A stretch of 64,000 nucleotides of DNA from Streptomyces sp. ADI96-02 (GCF_003846185.1 NZ_ML123034.1:1230727-1294726); one strand, 5' to 3'. Positions 26,414 to 34,875 are shown, counted from the first letter of the stretch. The notes: generated from the letters alone by a model not told the origin. Made by a program: numbers and translations.

Positions 26414-27512
26414 AGCCGTCGCGGCGGCGGCCTCGGCGGTCACCGAACTCGTCGGCGACCGGGCGTCCGGCTGGGACCGGGCGGGCCGGCTGCCCGAGGA
26501 CGCGGTGCGCGGGCTCGGTGCGGCCGGGCTGCTCAGCGCTCAGATCCCGGCGAGCCACGGCGGGCCGGGGTGGAGCAGCGCGGACAGCGGCGAGTTCACC
26601 GCGCGGGTGGGCAGTCTGTGCAGCTCGCTGCGGAGCGTCATGACCTCGCAGGGCATGGCCGCGTGGACCGTCGAACGGCTCGGCGACCCGGGGCAGGCGG
26701 CGGATCTGCTGCCACGGCTGGCCTCGGGCGCGACGGCGGCCGTGGCCTTCAGCGAACCGCGCGCGGGCAGCGACCTGTCGGCCATCGCGACCACCGTCAC
26801 CGTCGACGGGGACGCCCTGGTGCTCAACGGACGGAAGACGTGGGTGACCGCCGCCGACTACGCCGATCTCTTCCTGGTCGCGGCCCGGATGGACGAGGGC
26901 GGCGCCATGGTGGTGGTGGACCGGACCGCCCCCGGGGTCCGGGTGCGGCGGGTGGCCGATCCGCTGGGCTGCCGGGCGGCCGGGCACGCGGAAGTCCGTT
27001 TCGACGACGTGCGGTTGCCGCTCGGCAGCCTGTTGGGGGGCGGGCGGCAGCCGCTGTCCCTGCTCGTGACGACGGCCCTGGCCTACGGCCGGATCTCCGT
27101 CGCCTGGGGTTGCGTCGGCATCCTGCGGGCCTGCGTGGCGGCGGCCGTCGGCCATGCCGGGTCCCGGCGGCAGTTCGGCCGGCCGCTGGGGCGGCACCAG
27201 CTCGTCGCCCGGCACCTGGCCGACCTGTGGACCGCGGAGCAGGTCGCCACCCGGGCCTGCGAGTACGCCAGTCGCTGCTGGGACGAGAACGCCGCAGAGC
27301 TGGGCACGGCCGTCGTGCTGGCGAAGTACGTCAGCGCCCGGCACGCGGCCGAGGGCGCCGCCACCGCGGTCCAGGTGCTCGCCTCGGCCGGGGCGCGGGA
27401 CGGTCACGTCGTCGCGCGGGCGTACCGCGACGCCAAGCTCATGGAGATCATCGAGGGCAGTAACGAGATGTGCCAGTTGATCCTGGCCGAGCAGGCGCTC
27501 GGCCGGTGCTGA
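26406..27512 (+). CDS. galI: Acyl-CoA dehydrogenase-like enzyme (FkbI-like)
   Basis: A 368-residue flavoprotein of the acyl-CoA dehydrogenase family. It shows the FAD/substrate region VAFSEPRAGSDLSAI, the GRKTWVTAADYADLFLV strand block and the C-terminal IEGSNEMCQLILAE segment. In methoxymalonyl-ACP synthesis FkbI-type proteins oxidise the carrier-bound intermediate. GTG at 26406 lies inside the end of galJ, and similarity begins there. The arrangement K-J-I-H follows other methoxymalonyl loci. Confidence 0.85.
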   Translation: MREAVAAAASAVTELVGDRASGWDRAGRLPEDAVRGLGAAGLLSAQIPASHGGPGWSSADSGEFTARVGSLCSSLRSVMTSQGMAAWTVERLGDPGQAADLLPRLASGATAAVAFSEPRAGSDLSAIATTVTVDGDALVLNGRKTWVTAADYADLFLVAARMDEGGAMVVVDRTAPGVRVRRVADPLGCRAAGHAEVRFDDVRLPLGSLLGGGRQPLSLLVTTALAYGRISVAWGCVGILRACVAAAVGHAGSRRQFGRPLGRHQLVARHLADLWTAEQVATRACEYASRCWDENAAELGTAVVLAKYVSARHAAEGAATAVQVLASAGARDGHVVARAYRDAKLMEIIEGSNEMCQLILAEQALGRC

Positions 27513-27540
27513 CCCCGCCCGGGGCCGCCGGAGAAGCCGT

Positions 27541-27595
27541 CGTCAGTCGTCAGCCGTCAGCCGTCAGCCGTCAGCCGTCAGCCGTCAGCCGTCAC
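27541..27595 (+). repeat. Heptanucleotide tandem repeat upstream of galH
   Basis: Eight consecutive heptamers of CGTCAGC lie at 27541-27595. The central six (27548-27589) are perfect, and the first and last are slightly altered. The array fills most of the 95-bp gap between galI and galH and ends about 12 bp before the galH start, next to the CAGGGAG ribosome site. Confidence 0.92.
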
Positions 27596-27607
27596 AGGGA
27601 GCCGAAC

Positions 27608-28738
27608 ATGAGCGACACCGCCCCGGCGGTCCCGCCCGCGACCGTGAAGTGCCTGGTCTGGGACCTCGACAACACGCTCTGGCGCGGCACGCTGCTGGAG
27701 GACGAGGACGTCGTCCTCACCGAAGCGATCCGCGCGGTCGTCACCAGCCTGGACGCGCGGGGCATCCTCCAGTCGGTATGCAGCCGCAACGACCACGACC
27801 ACGCCTGGGCACGGCTGGAGGCGCTCGGCATCGCCGACCACTTCGTCCTCCCGGAGATCGGCTGGGGCCCCAAGTCGGCTGCCGTGCGCCGGATCAGCGA
27901 ACGGTTGGGCTTCGCCCCCGGCACGATCGCCTTCATCGACGACCAGCCGGCCGAGCGCGCCGAGGTCGCCCACCATCTGCCGGACGTGCGCTGCTACCCG
28001 GCCGAGGCCGCGGCGACGCTGCCCGGCCTGCCCGAGTTCAGCCCCCGGACGGTGACCGCCGACTCGCGGCAGCGCCGGAGGATGTACCAGTCCGGCTTCC
28101 GGCGGGCGGACGAGCGGGCGCTCTTCACCGGCTCGCACGAGGACTTCCTCCGGTCGCTGGACATGGTGCTGAGCATCGGGCGGGCCACGGAGGAGGCCCT
28201 GTCGCGGGTCGAGGAACTGACCCTGCGCACCAGTCAGATGAACGCGACCGGGGTGCACTACCCGATCGAGGCGCTGCGCACCCTCATCGCCCAACCCTCC
28301 CACGAGGTCCTGGTCGCGACGCTCTCCGACCGCTTCGGGCCGCACGGTGCCGTGGGGGTGACACTGCTCCGGAAGCACCCGGAGGCATGGCACCTCCGGC
28401 TGCTCGCCACCTCGTGCCGAGTGGTGGCGTACGGGGTGGGGACGGTCATCCTCAACTGGCTGGTCGACCAGGCCGCACGGGCCGGCGTCCACCTGGTGGC
28501 GGACTTCCGTGCCACCGACCGCAACCGGATGATGGAGATCGCCTACCGTTTCGCCGGCTTCGACGAACGGCCCTGCCGCTGTCGGGACCGGATCTCGGGG
28601 GATTCCGGCGAGGACGTCCAACTGCTGCACCTCGTCGCCGAGCGGCGGAGCGCGCCCGCGGTGGTCCGGCTGATCGCTCCGGAACTCACCGACCGGGCGC
28701 CGGGCCGCGCGGGCGTCACCTCCGGCGGACCAGAGTGA
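27608..28738 (+). CDS. galH: FkbH-like HAD-family glyceryl-ACP synthase
   Basis: A 376-residue protein of the FkbH family. The HAD phosphatase motif is D19-x-D21-x-T23 in VWDLDNTLWRGTL, followed by FIDDQPAERAEV. FkbH-type enzymes take 1,3-bisphosphoglycerate, remove the phosphate and load the glyceryl group onto a carrier protein, the first step to methoxymalonyl-ACP. The C-terminal part carries the GNAT-like domain (LSDRFGPHGAVGVTLL). ATG at 27608 has a GGGAG site. Its 3' end overlaps the convergent methyltransferase gene by 23 bp. Confidence 0.9.
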   Translation: MSDTAPAVPPATVKCLVWDLDNTLWRGTLLEDEDVVLTEAIRAVVTSLDARGILQSVCSRNDHDHAWARLEALGIADHFVLPEIGWGPKSAAVRRISERLGFAPGTIAFIDDQPAERAEVAHHLPDVRCYPAEAAATLPGLPEFSPRTVTADSRQRRRMYQSGFRRADERALFTGSHEDFLRSLDMVLSIGRATEEALSRVEELTLRTSQMNATGVHYPIEALRTLIAQPSHEVLVATLSDRFGPHGAVGVTLLRKHPEAWHLRLLATSCRVVAYGVGTVILNWLVDQAARAGVHLVADFRATDRNRMMEIAYRFAGFDERPCRCRDRISGDSGEDVQLLHLVAERRSAPAVVRLIAPELTDRAPGRAGVTSGGPE

Positions 28739-29378
28739 TGCCGTCGGCCACCGGGAGCATGCAGACGTCGACCCGCGGATCGTCCCGGATCCTGGCGTTG
28801 ACCTCGCGGATACCGGCGGTGTCCGCGTCCTGGGCAGCGGGGTCGATGACCCGTCCGGCGAGCAGCGTGTTGTCCAGCACCAGCAGCCCGCCCGGCCGCA
28901 CGAGCCGCAGCGCCAGCTCGTAGTACCGGGGATAATTCGCCTTGTCGGCATCGATGAAAACGAGACCGAAACTCCCGAGACGGCCCTCGGCGAGCAATTC
29001 CTCCAGCGTGTCGACCGCCGCACCGACGCGAACGTCGATGCGCTCCCGCACACGCGCCCTCCGCCAGAAATCGGCGGCGATCTCGGTCCACCGCTCGCTC
29101 ACCTCACAGGTGACCAAGCTCCCCTGCGGCGGAAGGGCGCGAGCCATGCACAGCGTGCTGTAGCCGGTGAACGTACCGATTTCCAGAACGTCCCTGACAC
29201 CGGTCGCCGCGACCAGAAAAGCGAGGAACTGGCCCTCCTCGGCCATCACCTGCTGGGATTCCCCACCGGGCAACTCGGCGGTCGAACGGCGCAGTTCGCA
29301 CAGGATCTCGTCCTCTCTGAGCGAGAACTCCCTGACGTATCGCAGAAGCTCCGGACCGATCGAGGTCTGTTGTGCCAT
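28716..29378 (-). CDS. galG: SAM-dependent O-methyltransferase (FkbG-like)
   Basis: A 220-residue class I O-methyltransferase of the caffeoyl-CoA/FkbG type. The SAM motif is VLEIGTFTGYSTLCMA, with FGLVFIDADKANYPRYYE and LLVLDNTLLAGRV for the metal and catalytic region. It should methylate hydroxymalonyl-ACP to methoxymalonyl-ACP. It lies on the opposite strand to the other pathway genes and overlaps galH tail to tail. ATG at 29378 fits the family; upstream codons do not. The N-terminal part is less GC-rich than its neighbours. Confidence 0.87.
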   Translation of the reverse strand: MAQQTSIGPELLRYVREFSLREDEILCELRRSTAELPGGESQQVMAEEGQFLAFLVAATGVRDVLEIGTFTGYSTLCMARALPPQGSLVTCEVSERWTEIAADFWRRARVRERIDVRVGAAVDTLEELLAEGRLGSFGLVFIDADKANYPRYYELALRLVRPGGLLVLDNTLLAGRVIDPAAQDADTAGIREVNARIRDDPRVDVCMLPVADGITLVRRR

Positions 29379-29455
29379 GGCGAGAACTCCAGATGCTCCA
29401 AGAAATTCACCGGTCCAGGCGCGGTGTCGAGCCGAACTCCCCGGCAAAGGGCTCC

Positions 29456-29800
29456 CTACTCCGCGATCTTCGTGCTGTAGTCGAACCGGAAGACCGGCAC
29501 CGTCCTGCCCTCCACCTGCTCCGTCTCACCGGTGCGCACGAAGCGCTGATGCCTTCCGTAGAAGGCCACGATGAGCCGTGAGGCATCGGCGACGCACCCC
29601 ACCGGCAGCCGTTGCACACGCGGGAGTTCCGGCGGCCCGCCGCTCAGCACCACCAGCCGCCCGGCCCTCGCCTCATCCTCACCGATCACGCCCACCCCGC
29701 CTCTCGCCACTGGAGCAATACCCATTCGCTTGTTCTCATTGGGCATGATCAGAAAGTTATTCACCAGGCGTACGGGCAGGGCGCTCGTCGTGTTCCCCAT
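29456..29800 (-). CDS. DUF5988-like small protein
   Basis: A small protein of up to 114 residues. Its core, LVVLSGGPPELP through VFRFDYSTKIAE, resembles the DUF5988 family, short proteins seen near secondary-metabolite genes in Streptomyces. The function is unknown. Starts at 29800, 29746 or 29725 are possible; the shorter ones fit the usual family length better. It is 77 bp upstream of galG on the same strand and may be cotranscribed with it, which would make it the right edge of the cluster. Confidence 0.6.
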   Translation of the reverse strand: MGNTTSALPVRLVNNFLIMPNENKRMGIAPVARGGVGVIGEDEARAGRLVVLSGGPPELPRVQRLPVGCVADASRLIVAFYGRHQRFVRTGETEQVEGRTVPVFRFDYSTKIAE

Positions 29801-30033
29801 TCGACGCGGAACACCGCACGCCCCCGAATTCCCGTATCACCGTGATGCACATGCGCCGGAGGACGGGTGCCGATCGAAAAATGACGCAGATCCTCAGCTC
29901 GGCATTCCGGCCCGGCCGCCGGCTGCCCGCCCGGAACGCCGTAGCCACCGGCCTGTCGTCGCCGCGTGAGAAATCGGTGAGAAGGGGCACAACCGGGAAC
30001 GTCCCGGACCGCGCCGCTCGTCCCTCCAGCGGG

Positions 30034-31485
30034 ATGAACAAGACAATCAGGCGCGCTTCGGCCTTCTGCCTGCTCCTGGTCCTCGCCCTGCTGGTACGGG
30101 CGACCTGGGTGCAGGCGTACGAGGCACGGGCGCTCGCAGACAACGAGCACAACCGGCGGAACACCATCGCGCAGTACGCGCAGCCGCTCGGTGACATCAT
30201 CGTGGCCGGTTCACCGGTCACCGGATCGAAGGAGACCAGCGGCGGCGACCTCCGCCACAAGCGCACCTACACGCAGGGCGAGCTCTACGCGGCGGTGACG
30301 GGCTACAGCTCGCAGGCGTACGGGGCGACCCAGCTCGAAGGGATCTACGGCGACGTACTGGACGGCACGGACAGTCGGCTGAAGAACCCGGCGGATCTGC
30401 TCACCGGGGCACAGGCGGCCCCGGGCGACGTGGTGACGACCATCGACCCGGACGTGCAGAAGGCGGCGTACGAGGCGCTCGGCGACGACAAGGGCGCGGC
30501 GGTGGCCATCGACCCGAAGACCGGGCGGATCCTGGCCATGGTCTCCACCCCGTCCTACGACCCGTCGGCGATCAGCGGTACGGCGGACGGCGACGCCTGG
30601 CAGGCCCTGCTGGCCGACCGGGACAAGCCGCTGACGAACCGGGCGCTGCGGCAGCCGCTGGCGCCGGGCTCGACGTTCAAGCTCGTCGTGGCGGCGGCGG
30701 CGCTGGAGAACGGGCTGTACGGATCGGTCGACGAGGCCACCGACAGCCCCGACCCGTACACGCTGCCCGGCACCCGCACGGTGCTGCGCAACGAGAACGC
30801 CTCCGCCCCGTGCGAGAACGCCACGCTGCGCACCGCCCTCCAGTACTCGTGCAACAACGTCTTCGCGAAGGCCGCCGCCGACCTCGGGCAGGACAAGGTC
30901 AAGGAGATGGCGGACGCCTTCGGGTTCGGCACGGAGAAGCTGGACGTCCCGGTGCGGGCCGCCGAGAGCGTCTATCCGACCGGTATGGACGCGGCGCAGA
31001 CGGCGCTGACGGGCATCGGCCAGTTCGAGGTCACCGCCACCCCGCTCCAGATGGCGATGGTCACCTCGGCCCTCGCCAACGGCGGCGAGCTGGCCGCGCC
31101 GCACATGGTCTCCGAGGTGACCGACGGCGGCGGCTCCACGCTGGAGGAGACCGCTGACGGCGCGTCGAAGCGCGTGGTGAAGGAGTCGACCGCGGAGCAG
31201 TTGCGCAGCGCGATGGTCACGGTGGTCGAGGAGGGCACCGGCACGAACGCCCGGATCGCCGGGGCCGAGGTGGGCGGCAAGACGGGCACCGCGCAGAACG
31301 GCGTGGACAACAGCAACACCCCGTACGCCTGGTTCACCTCGTACGCGAAGGACCGGGCGAGCGGCAAGGAGGTCGCGGTCGCGGTGATCGTCGAGGACTC
31401 GGGGTCGGCGCGCTCCGAGGTCAGCGGCAACGGCCTGGCGGCGCCGATCGCGCAGAAGACGATGCGGGCGGCGCTGGGCCGGTGA
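30034..31485 (+). CDS. Penicillin-binding protein, class B-type transpeptidase
   Basis: A 483-residue membrane-anchored transpeptidase for peptidoglycan cross-linking. An N-terminal transmembrane anchor (FCLLLVLALLVRATWVQ) is followed by the dimerisation/NTF-like part. The penicillin-binding domain has S213-x-x-K in APGSTFKL, S272-C-N274 in YSCNN and K416-T-G in GGKTGTAQN. It resembles the PbpA/FtsI-like proteins of Streptomyces and, in position, the S. coelicolor SCO1875 PBP (recalled). ATG at 30034 places the transmembrane segment at the N-terminus; an earlier ATG at 29842 would not. Confidence 0.9.
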   Translation: MNKTIRRASAFCLLLVLALLVRATWVQAYEARALADNEHNRRNTIAQYAQPLGDIIVAGSPVTGSKETSGGDLRHKRTYTQGELYAAVTGYSSQAYGATQLEGIYGDVLDGTDSRLKNPADLLTGAQAAPGDVVTTIDPDVQKAAYEALGDDKGAAVAIDPKTGRILAMVSTPSYDPSAISGTADGDAWQALLADRDKPLTNRALRQPLAPGSTFKLVVAAAALENGLYGSVDEATDSPDPYTLPGTRTVLRNENASAPCENATLRTALQYSCNNVFAKAAADLGQDKVKEMADAFGFGTEKLDVPVRAAESVYPTGMDAAQTALTGIGQFEVTATPLQMAMVTSALANGGELAAPHMVSEVTDGGGSTLEETADGASKRVVKESTAEQLRSAMVTVVEEGTGTNARIAGAEVGGKTGTAQNGVDNSNTPYAWFTSYAKDRASGKEVAVAVIVEDSGSARSEVSGNGLAAPIAQKTMRAALGR

Positions 31486-31588
31486 GCCGGGGGCGGAGGC
31501 GGGGCGACCCGTACCGGTGGGCGTACCCGCCGGGCCCGGCCGGCCGGCCGCCGGGGTCGGCCGCCCGCGTGACGAGTCGGACGCCTCC

Positions 31589-32779
31589 TCAGCCGCTCGC
31601 CGCCGCCCCCGCCCCTGCTCCCGCGCCCGCGCCCGCCGTGAACGGGATCTCCGTGCCGCGGCGGTCCGTCGGGGGCGGGGCCGCCGGGTGTGCCCAGAGT
31701 CCCGCCGCGGCCAGCCGGGGCAGGACGCCCTCGCCGAACCAGTACGCCTCCTCCAGGTGCGGGTAGCCGGAGAGCACGAACTCGTCGATGCCCAGGCGGT
31801 GGTACTCCGTGATCCGTTCGGCGACCTCCGCGTGGCCGCCGACCAGCGCGGTGCCCGCCCCGCCGCGTACGAGCCCGATGCCGGCCCACAGGTTGGGGTG
31901 GATCTCCAGTCCGTCCCGGCCGCCGCCGTGCAGGGCCAGCATCCGCCGCTGCCCCTCCGACTCGCTGCGGGCCAGGCCCTCCTGCACTCCGCGCACCGTC
32001 GCCCCGTCGAAGCCGTCCAGCAGGCGGGCCGCCTCGGCCCACGCCGCGTCCGAGGTGTCGCGCGTGATCACGTGCAGCCGGATGCCGAACCGCACGGTAC
32101 GGCCCTGCTCCGCGGCCAGGCGACGGATCCAGGCGATCTTCTCCGCGACCTGGGCCGGCGGCTCGCCCCAGGTGAGGTACACGTCCGCGTGGCGGGCCGC
32201 GACGGCTCCGGCCGCCGGCGAGGAGCCGCCGAAGTAGATCTCCGGTACCGGATCGGGCAGCCGGGTGAGCCGGGCCTGCTCGACCCGCAGGTGTTCGCCG
32301 TGCAGGTCGGTGGTCCTCCCGTCCCACAGCCGGCGGACGATCTCCAGGAACTCCCCGGTGCGGGCGTAGCGGGCGTCCTTGTCGAGGAAGTCCCCGTACG
32401 CGCGCTGCTCGTGGCTCTCGCCGCCGGTGACGACGTTGAGCAGGAGCCGCCCGCCGGTCTGCCGCTGGTAGGTGGAGGCCATCTGGGCGGCGAGGGTGGG
32501 CGAGACGAAACCCGGGCGGAAGGCCACGAGGAACTTCAGCCGTTCGGTGTGCTGGCTGACCATCGCGGTGGTGAGCCAGGCGTCCTCGCACCAGGCCCCG
32601 GTCGGCGTGAGCACTCCCGTGAAGCCGGCGTCCTCGGCGGCGCGGGCGATCTGCGCGAGGTAGCGCACGGTCGGCGGCCGGTCTCCGCCCGTCGGGGTGA
32701 CCGGGGCGCCGTGGCCGCCTGCGACGACGTGGCGGCTGTCGCCGTTGGTGGGCAGGAACCAGTGGAAGGTCAGGGACAT
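31589..32779 (-). CDS. ssuD: FMNH2-dependent alkanesulfonate monooxygenase SsuD
   Basis: A 396-residue flavin monooxygenase of the bacterial luciferase-like (LLM) class. The N-terminus LTFHWFLPTNGDSRHV and the blocks FLVAFRPGFVSPTLAAQMA and LLLNVVTGGE match SsuD, which releases sulfite from alkanesulfonates. The C-terminus ends in an unusual Gly/Ala run (TAGAGAGAGAGAAASG). It lies 71 bp after ssuE, which supplies FMNH2. No sulfonate ABC importer is present in the window. ATG at 32779. Confidence 0.9.
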   Translation of the reverse strand: MSLTFHWFLPTNGDSRHVVAGGHGAPVTPTGGDRPPTVRYLAQIARAAEDAGFTGVLTPTGAWCEDAWLTTAMVSQHTERLKFLVAFRPGFVSPTLAAQMASTYQRQTGGRLLLNVVTGGESHEQRAYGDFLDKDARYARTGEFLEIVRRLWDGRTTDLHGEHLRVEQARLTRLPDPVPEIYFGGSSPAAGAVAARHADVYLTWGEPPAQVAEKIAWIRRLAAEQGRTVRFGIRLHVITRDTSDAAWAEAARLLDGFDGATVRGVQEGLARSESEGQRRMLALHGGGRDGLEIHPNLWAGIGLVRGGAGTALVGGHAEVAERITEYHRLGIDEFVLSGYPHLEEAYWFGEGVLPRLAAAGLWAHPAAPPPTDRRGTEIPFTAGAGAGAGAGAAASG

Positions 32780-32850
32780 CGTCTCTCCGATGGTGCGGGC
32801 GGGGCCGGTGCGCCGCCGCCCCGGATCAGGCGGGCGGCGGCGGGCCGGGG

Positions 32851-33405
32851 TCAGCGGGCGGCCGGCACCGGGGCGGTCCGGCCGAGGGCCGCGGCGAACT
32901 GGGCGACGACCTGGTCGAGCGGCGCGGCGGACGCCGGGTCCAGGACGACGGTTCCGTCGTCGTCGGCCGCGATGTGCCGGTCCAGGACGAACCACCCCTG
33001 GACGATGTGCGCGGCGCCCATCGAGGAGAGGACCGGGCGCAGGGCGTAGTCGAGCGCCAGGACGTGGGCGGTGGTGCCGCCGGTGGCGAGCGGCAGGACG
33101 GTCTTGCCGGTGAGCGCGTACTGCGGCAGGAGGTCCAGGAACGACTTGAGCAGCCCGGAGTAGGCGGCCTTGTAGACCGGGGTGCCGATGACGACGCCGT
33201 CGGCGCGGGCGACCAGTTCGGCGGCCCGGACGATCTCGGGGTGCGCGAAGTCGGCGCCGAGCAGTGCCTCGGCGGGGAGCGTGCGCACGTCGAGCGGTAT
33301 CACCTCGTGGCCCTGGGCGGCCAGGTCGGCGTCGAGGTGGCGCAGGAGGCGTGCGGTGCGGGAGGTGGCGGAGGGGCTGCCGGAGACGGACAGGACGGTG
33401 GCCAT
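32851..33405 (-). CDS. ssuE: NADPH-dependent FMN reductase SsuE
   Basis: A 184-residue flavodoxin-fold reductase. It has the FMN phosphate loop VLSVSGSPSATSRTARLL and the ADGVVIGTPVYKAAYSGLLKSFLDLLPQ block typical of SsuE. It makes reduced FMN for SsuD. ATG at 33405 follows a GAGAGATGAG site. The upstream 5' region has a leader peptide and a GC-rich hairpin, which suggests control by sulfur supply. Confidence 0.9.
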   Translation of the reverse strand: MATVLSVSGSPSATSRTARLLRHLDADLAAQGHEVIPLDVRTLPAEALLGADFAHPEIVRAAELVARADGVVIGTPVYKAAYSGLLKSFLDLLPQYALTGKTVLPLATGGTTAHVLALDYALRPVLSSMGAAHIVQGWFVLDRHIAADDDGTVVLDPASAAPLDQVVAQFAAALGRTAPVPAAR

Positions 33406-33442
33406 GGGAACTCATCTCTCAGGGGCGTGGCGAACGGGGCGC

Positions 33443-33471
33443 GTCCCCGTCCCGCGCGGCGGGGCGGGGAC
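33443..33471 (-). promoter_or_regulatory. Attenuator-like hairpin upstream of ssuE
   Basis: A 13-bp stem with one G-U type mismatch (33443-33455 with 33459-33471) and a 3-nt loop. In the minus-strand RNA it ends about 38 nt before the ssuE start. A weaker 7-bp stem lies at 33583-33601. Together with the leader peptide these fill the 329-bp gap 33406-33734. Confidence 0.5.
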
Positions 33472-33734
33472 GTGGGCGGGGGTCGCGGACGTGGGTGGGA
33501 AGGGCCGGAGGCAGGGTCGAGCCGCCCCGGTGATCGAGAAACCCGATCAGGGGCTGGAGACCTCGGCGGCCGGGGAGAGGGCGGAAGCCTGACCGGCTTC
33601 CCGCGTCACGGGCGCGACGGCGGGCGGGCGGGCCGCGTCACGAGGTGCGTCGCCTGCCGTGCGCGAGCGGCTCGCGGAGCGGCGGAACCGTACGGGGACG
33701 GGGCGCGGGCAAGCGCGAGGAAGGGTGCTGGTCC

Positions 33735-33809
33735 TCAGACTTCGCGGCAACAGAAGGCGCTGGAAACGCGGCCGAGGTCGATGTGGCGGCGGCGGGTCAG
33801 GCGGCGCAC
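33735..33809 (-). CDS. Cys-Cys leader peptide upstream of ssuED
   Basis: A 24-residue GTG-start reading frame encodes an Arg-rich peptide with the RRRHIDLGRV core and Cys-Cys near its end (SSAFCCREV). It is preceded by GGAGAGG. Streptomyces genomes carry such HIDL..RV...C leader peptides before sulfur-metabolism operons. They are thought to sense cysteine supply through ribosome stalling; that mechanism is inference here. It lies 330 bp upstream of ssuE on the same strand and is divergent from the LysR gene. Confidence 0.72.
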   Translation of the reverse strand: MRRLTRRRHIDLGRVSSAFCCREV

Positions 33810-33966
33810 ATCCCTCTCCTTTTCGCGCTGCGGGGCACGCACCCGGTACTTCGGGCGCGGCGTCGACGTCCAGAGTAGGACGGCCGGGCGCTCCGGTCGA
33901 GAAGGCATCGACGAAGGAGCGATAGGGTTTCCCTTCCAGAGCCAGGGGCGAGGGGCGGGGCGGGGC

Positions 33967-34875
33967 GTGCGGATCGAGCAGCTGGAGTACATCGAGGCGG
34001 TCACCCGGCTCGGGTCGCTGCGCCGGGCGGCGGAGGAACTGCACCTGTCCCAGCCCGCGTTGAGCGAGACCGTACGGAACCTGGAGCGCGAGCTGGGCGT
34101 CACGGTGCTGGACCGGAAGCGTTCGGGGGCGACGATCAGCGACGCGGGGCGCGAGCTGCTGCCGCACATCATCGGCGTGCTGGACGCGGTGGACCGCCTG
34201 CGCCGGGCCGCCGACGAACAGCACCGCACCAGCCGCACGGTCCGCCTCGGCACGGTGTTCGCGGCCACCGTGCCGCTGCTGGTACCGGCGATCCGCACGT
34301 TCCACACGCTGCACCCCGCCACCGAGGTGGAGGTCATCGCGGCGCAGCAGTCGGCCATCCACCGCTCGTTGCTGGAGGGCGGCGTGGATCTCGGGCTGGT
34401 GAACTACCTGGAGGGCGACGACCAGGCCCCCGACCTGCACACCACGGAACTGCTGCGGGGGCGGCCGGTGGTCTGCCTGCGTCCCGACAGTCCGCTGGCC
34501 TCGCGGGAGTCGGTCGGGGTGGAGGATCTGCTGGGCGCGCCGCTGATCGTGATGCGTGCGGGCTATGTGATGCACCGCTTCACTCACCGGCTGCTGAAGG
34601 GCCGGTCGCCGTCCTTCTCGTATGCGGCGGACGGGGCGGAGATGGGCAAGCTGATGGTGGCGGAGGGGCTGGGGGTGACGCTGCTGCCGGACTACAGCGT
34701 GGTCGGGGATCCGCTGGAGCGCGCGGGGGCGATCACCTGGCGGCCTCTGGCGGCCGACACCACCACCGTGCTCCTGGTGCTCCAGCGCAGCCGCTCCGGC
34801 TCGGTCACCCGGGCCGCCCGCGACCTGCACCGGATTCTCGTGGAGCGGGCCGAGGCGCATCGCGCGGACGGCTGA
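33967..34875 (+). CDS. LysR-family transcriptional regulator
   Basis: A 302-residue LysR-type regulator. The N-terminal helix-turn-helix is IEAVTRLGSLRRAAEELHLSQPALSETVRNLE, given here in parts: AAEELHLSQPALS is the recognition region. The effector domain begins near residue 95 (TVRLGTVFAATVPLLVPAIRT). It is divergent from the ssuED leader with a 157-bp intergenic region, so it is a candidate regulator of sulfonate use (SsuR/Cbl-like role, inferred). GTG at 33967 is used, after a GAGGGGCGGGG stretch. Confidence 0.85.
   Translation: MRIEQLEYIEAVTRLGSLRRAAEELHLSQPALSETVRNLERELGVTVLDRKRSGATISDAGRELLPHIIGVLDAVDRLRRAADEQHRTSRTVRLGTVFAATVPLLVPAIRTFHTLHPATEVEVIAAQQSAIHRSLLEGGVDLGLVNYLEGDDQAPDLHTTELLRGRPVVCLRPDSPLASRESVGVEDLLGAPLIVMRAGYVMHRFTHRLLKGRSPSFSYAADGAEMGKLMVAEGLGVTLLPDYSVVGDPLERAGAITWRPLAADTTTVLLVLQRSRSGSVTRAARDLHRILVERAEAHRADG

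Noticed and set aside
27541..27595. CRISPR-like array
   Set aside because: The heptamers are directly adjacent with no spacers, so this is a simple tandem repeat.
27608..28738. Tetronate-type glyceryl unit incorporation via FkbH
   Set aside because: The full set of FkbG, I, J and K homologues points to methoxymalonyl-ACP; tetronate clusters lack the oxidation and methylation enzymes in this form.
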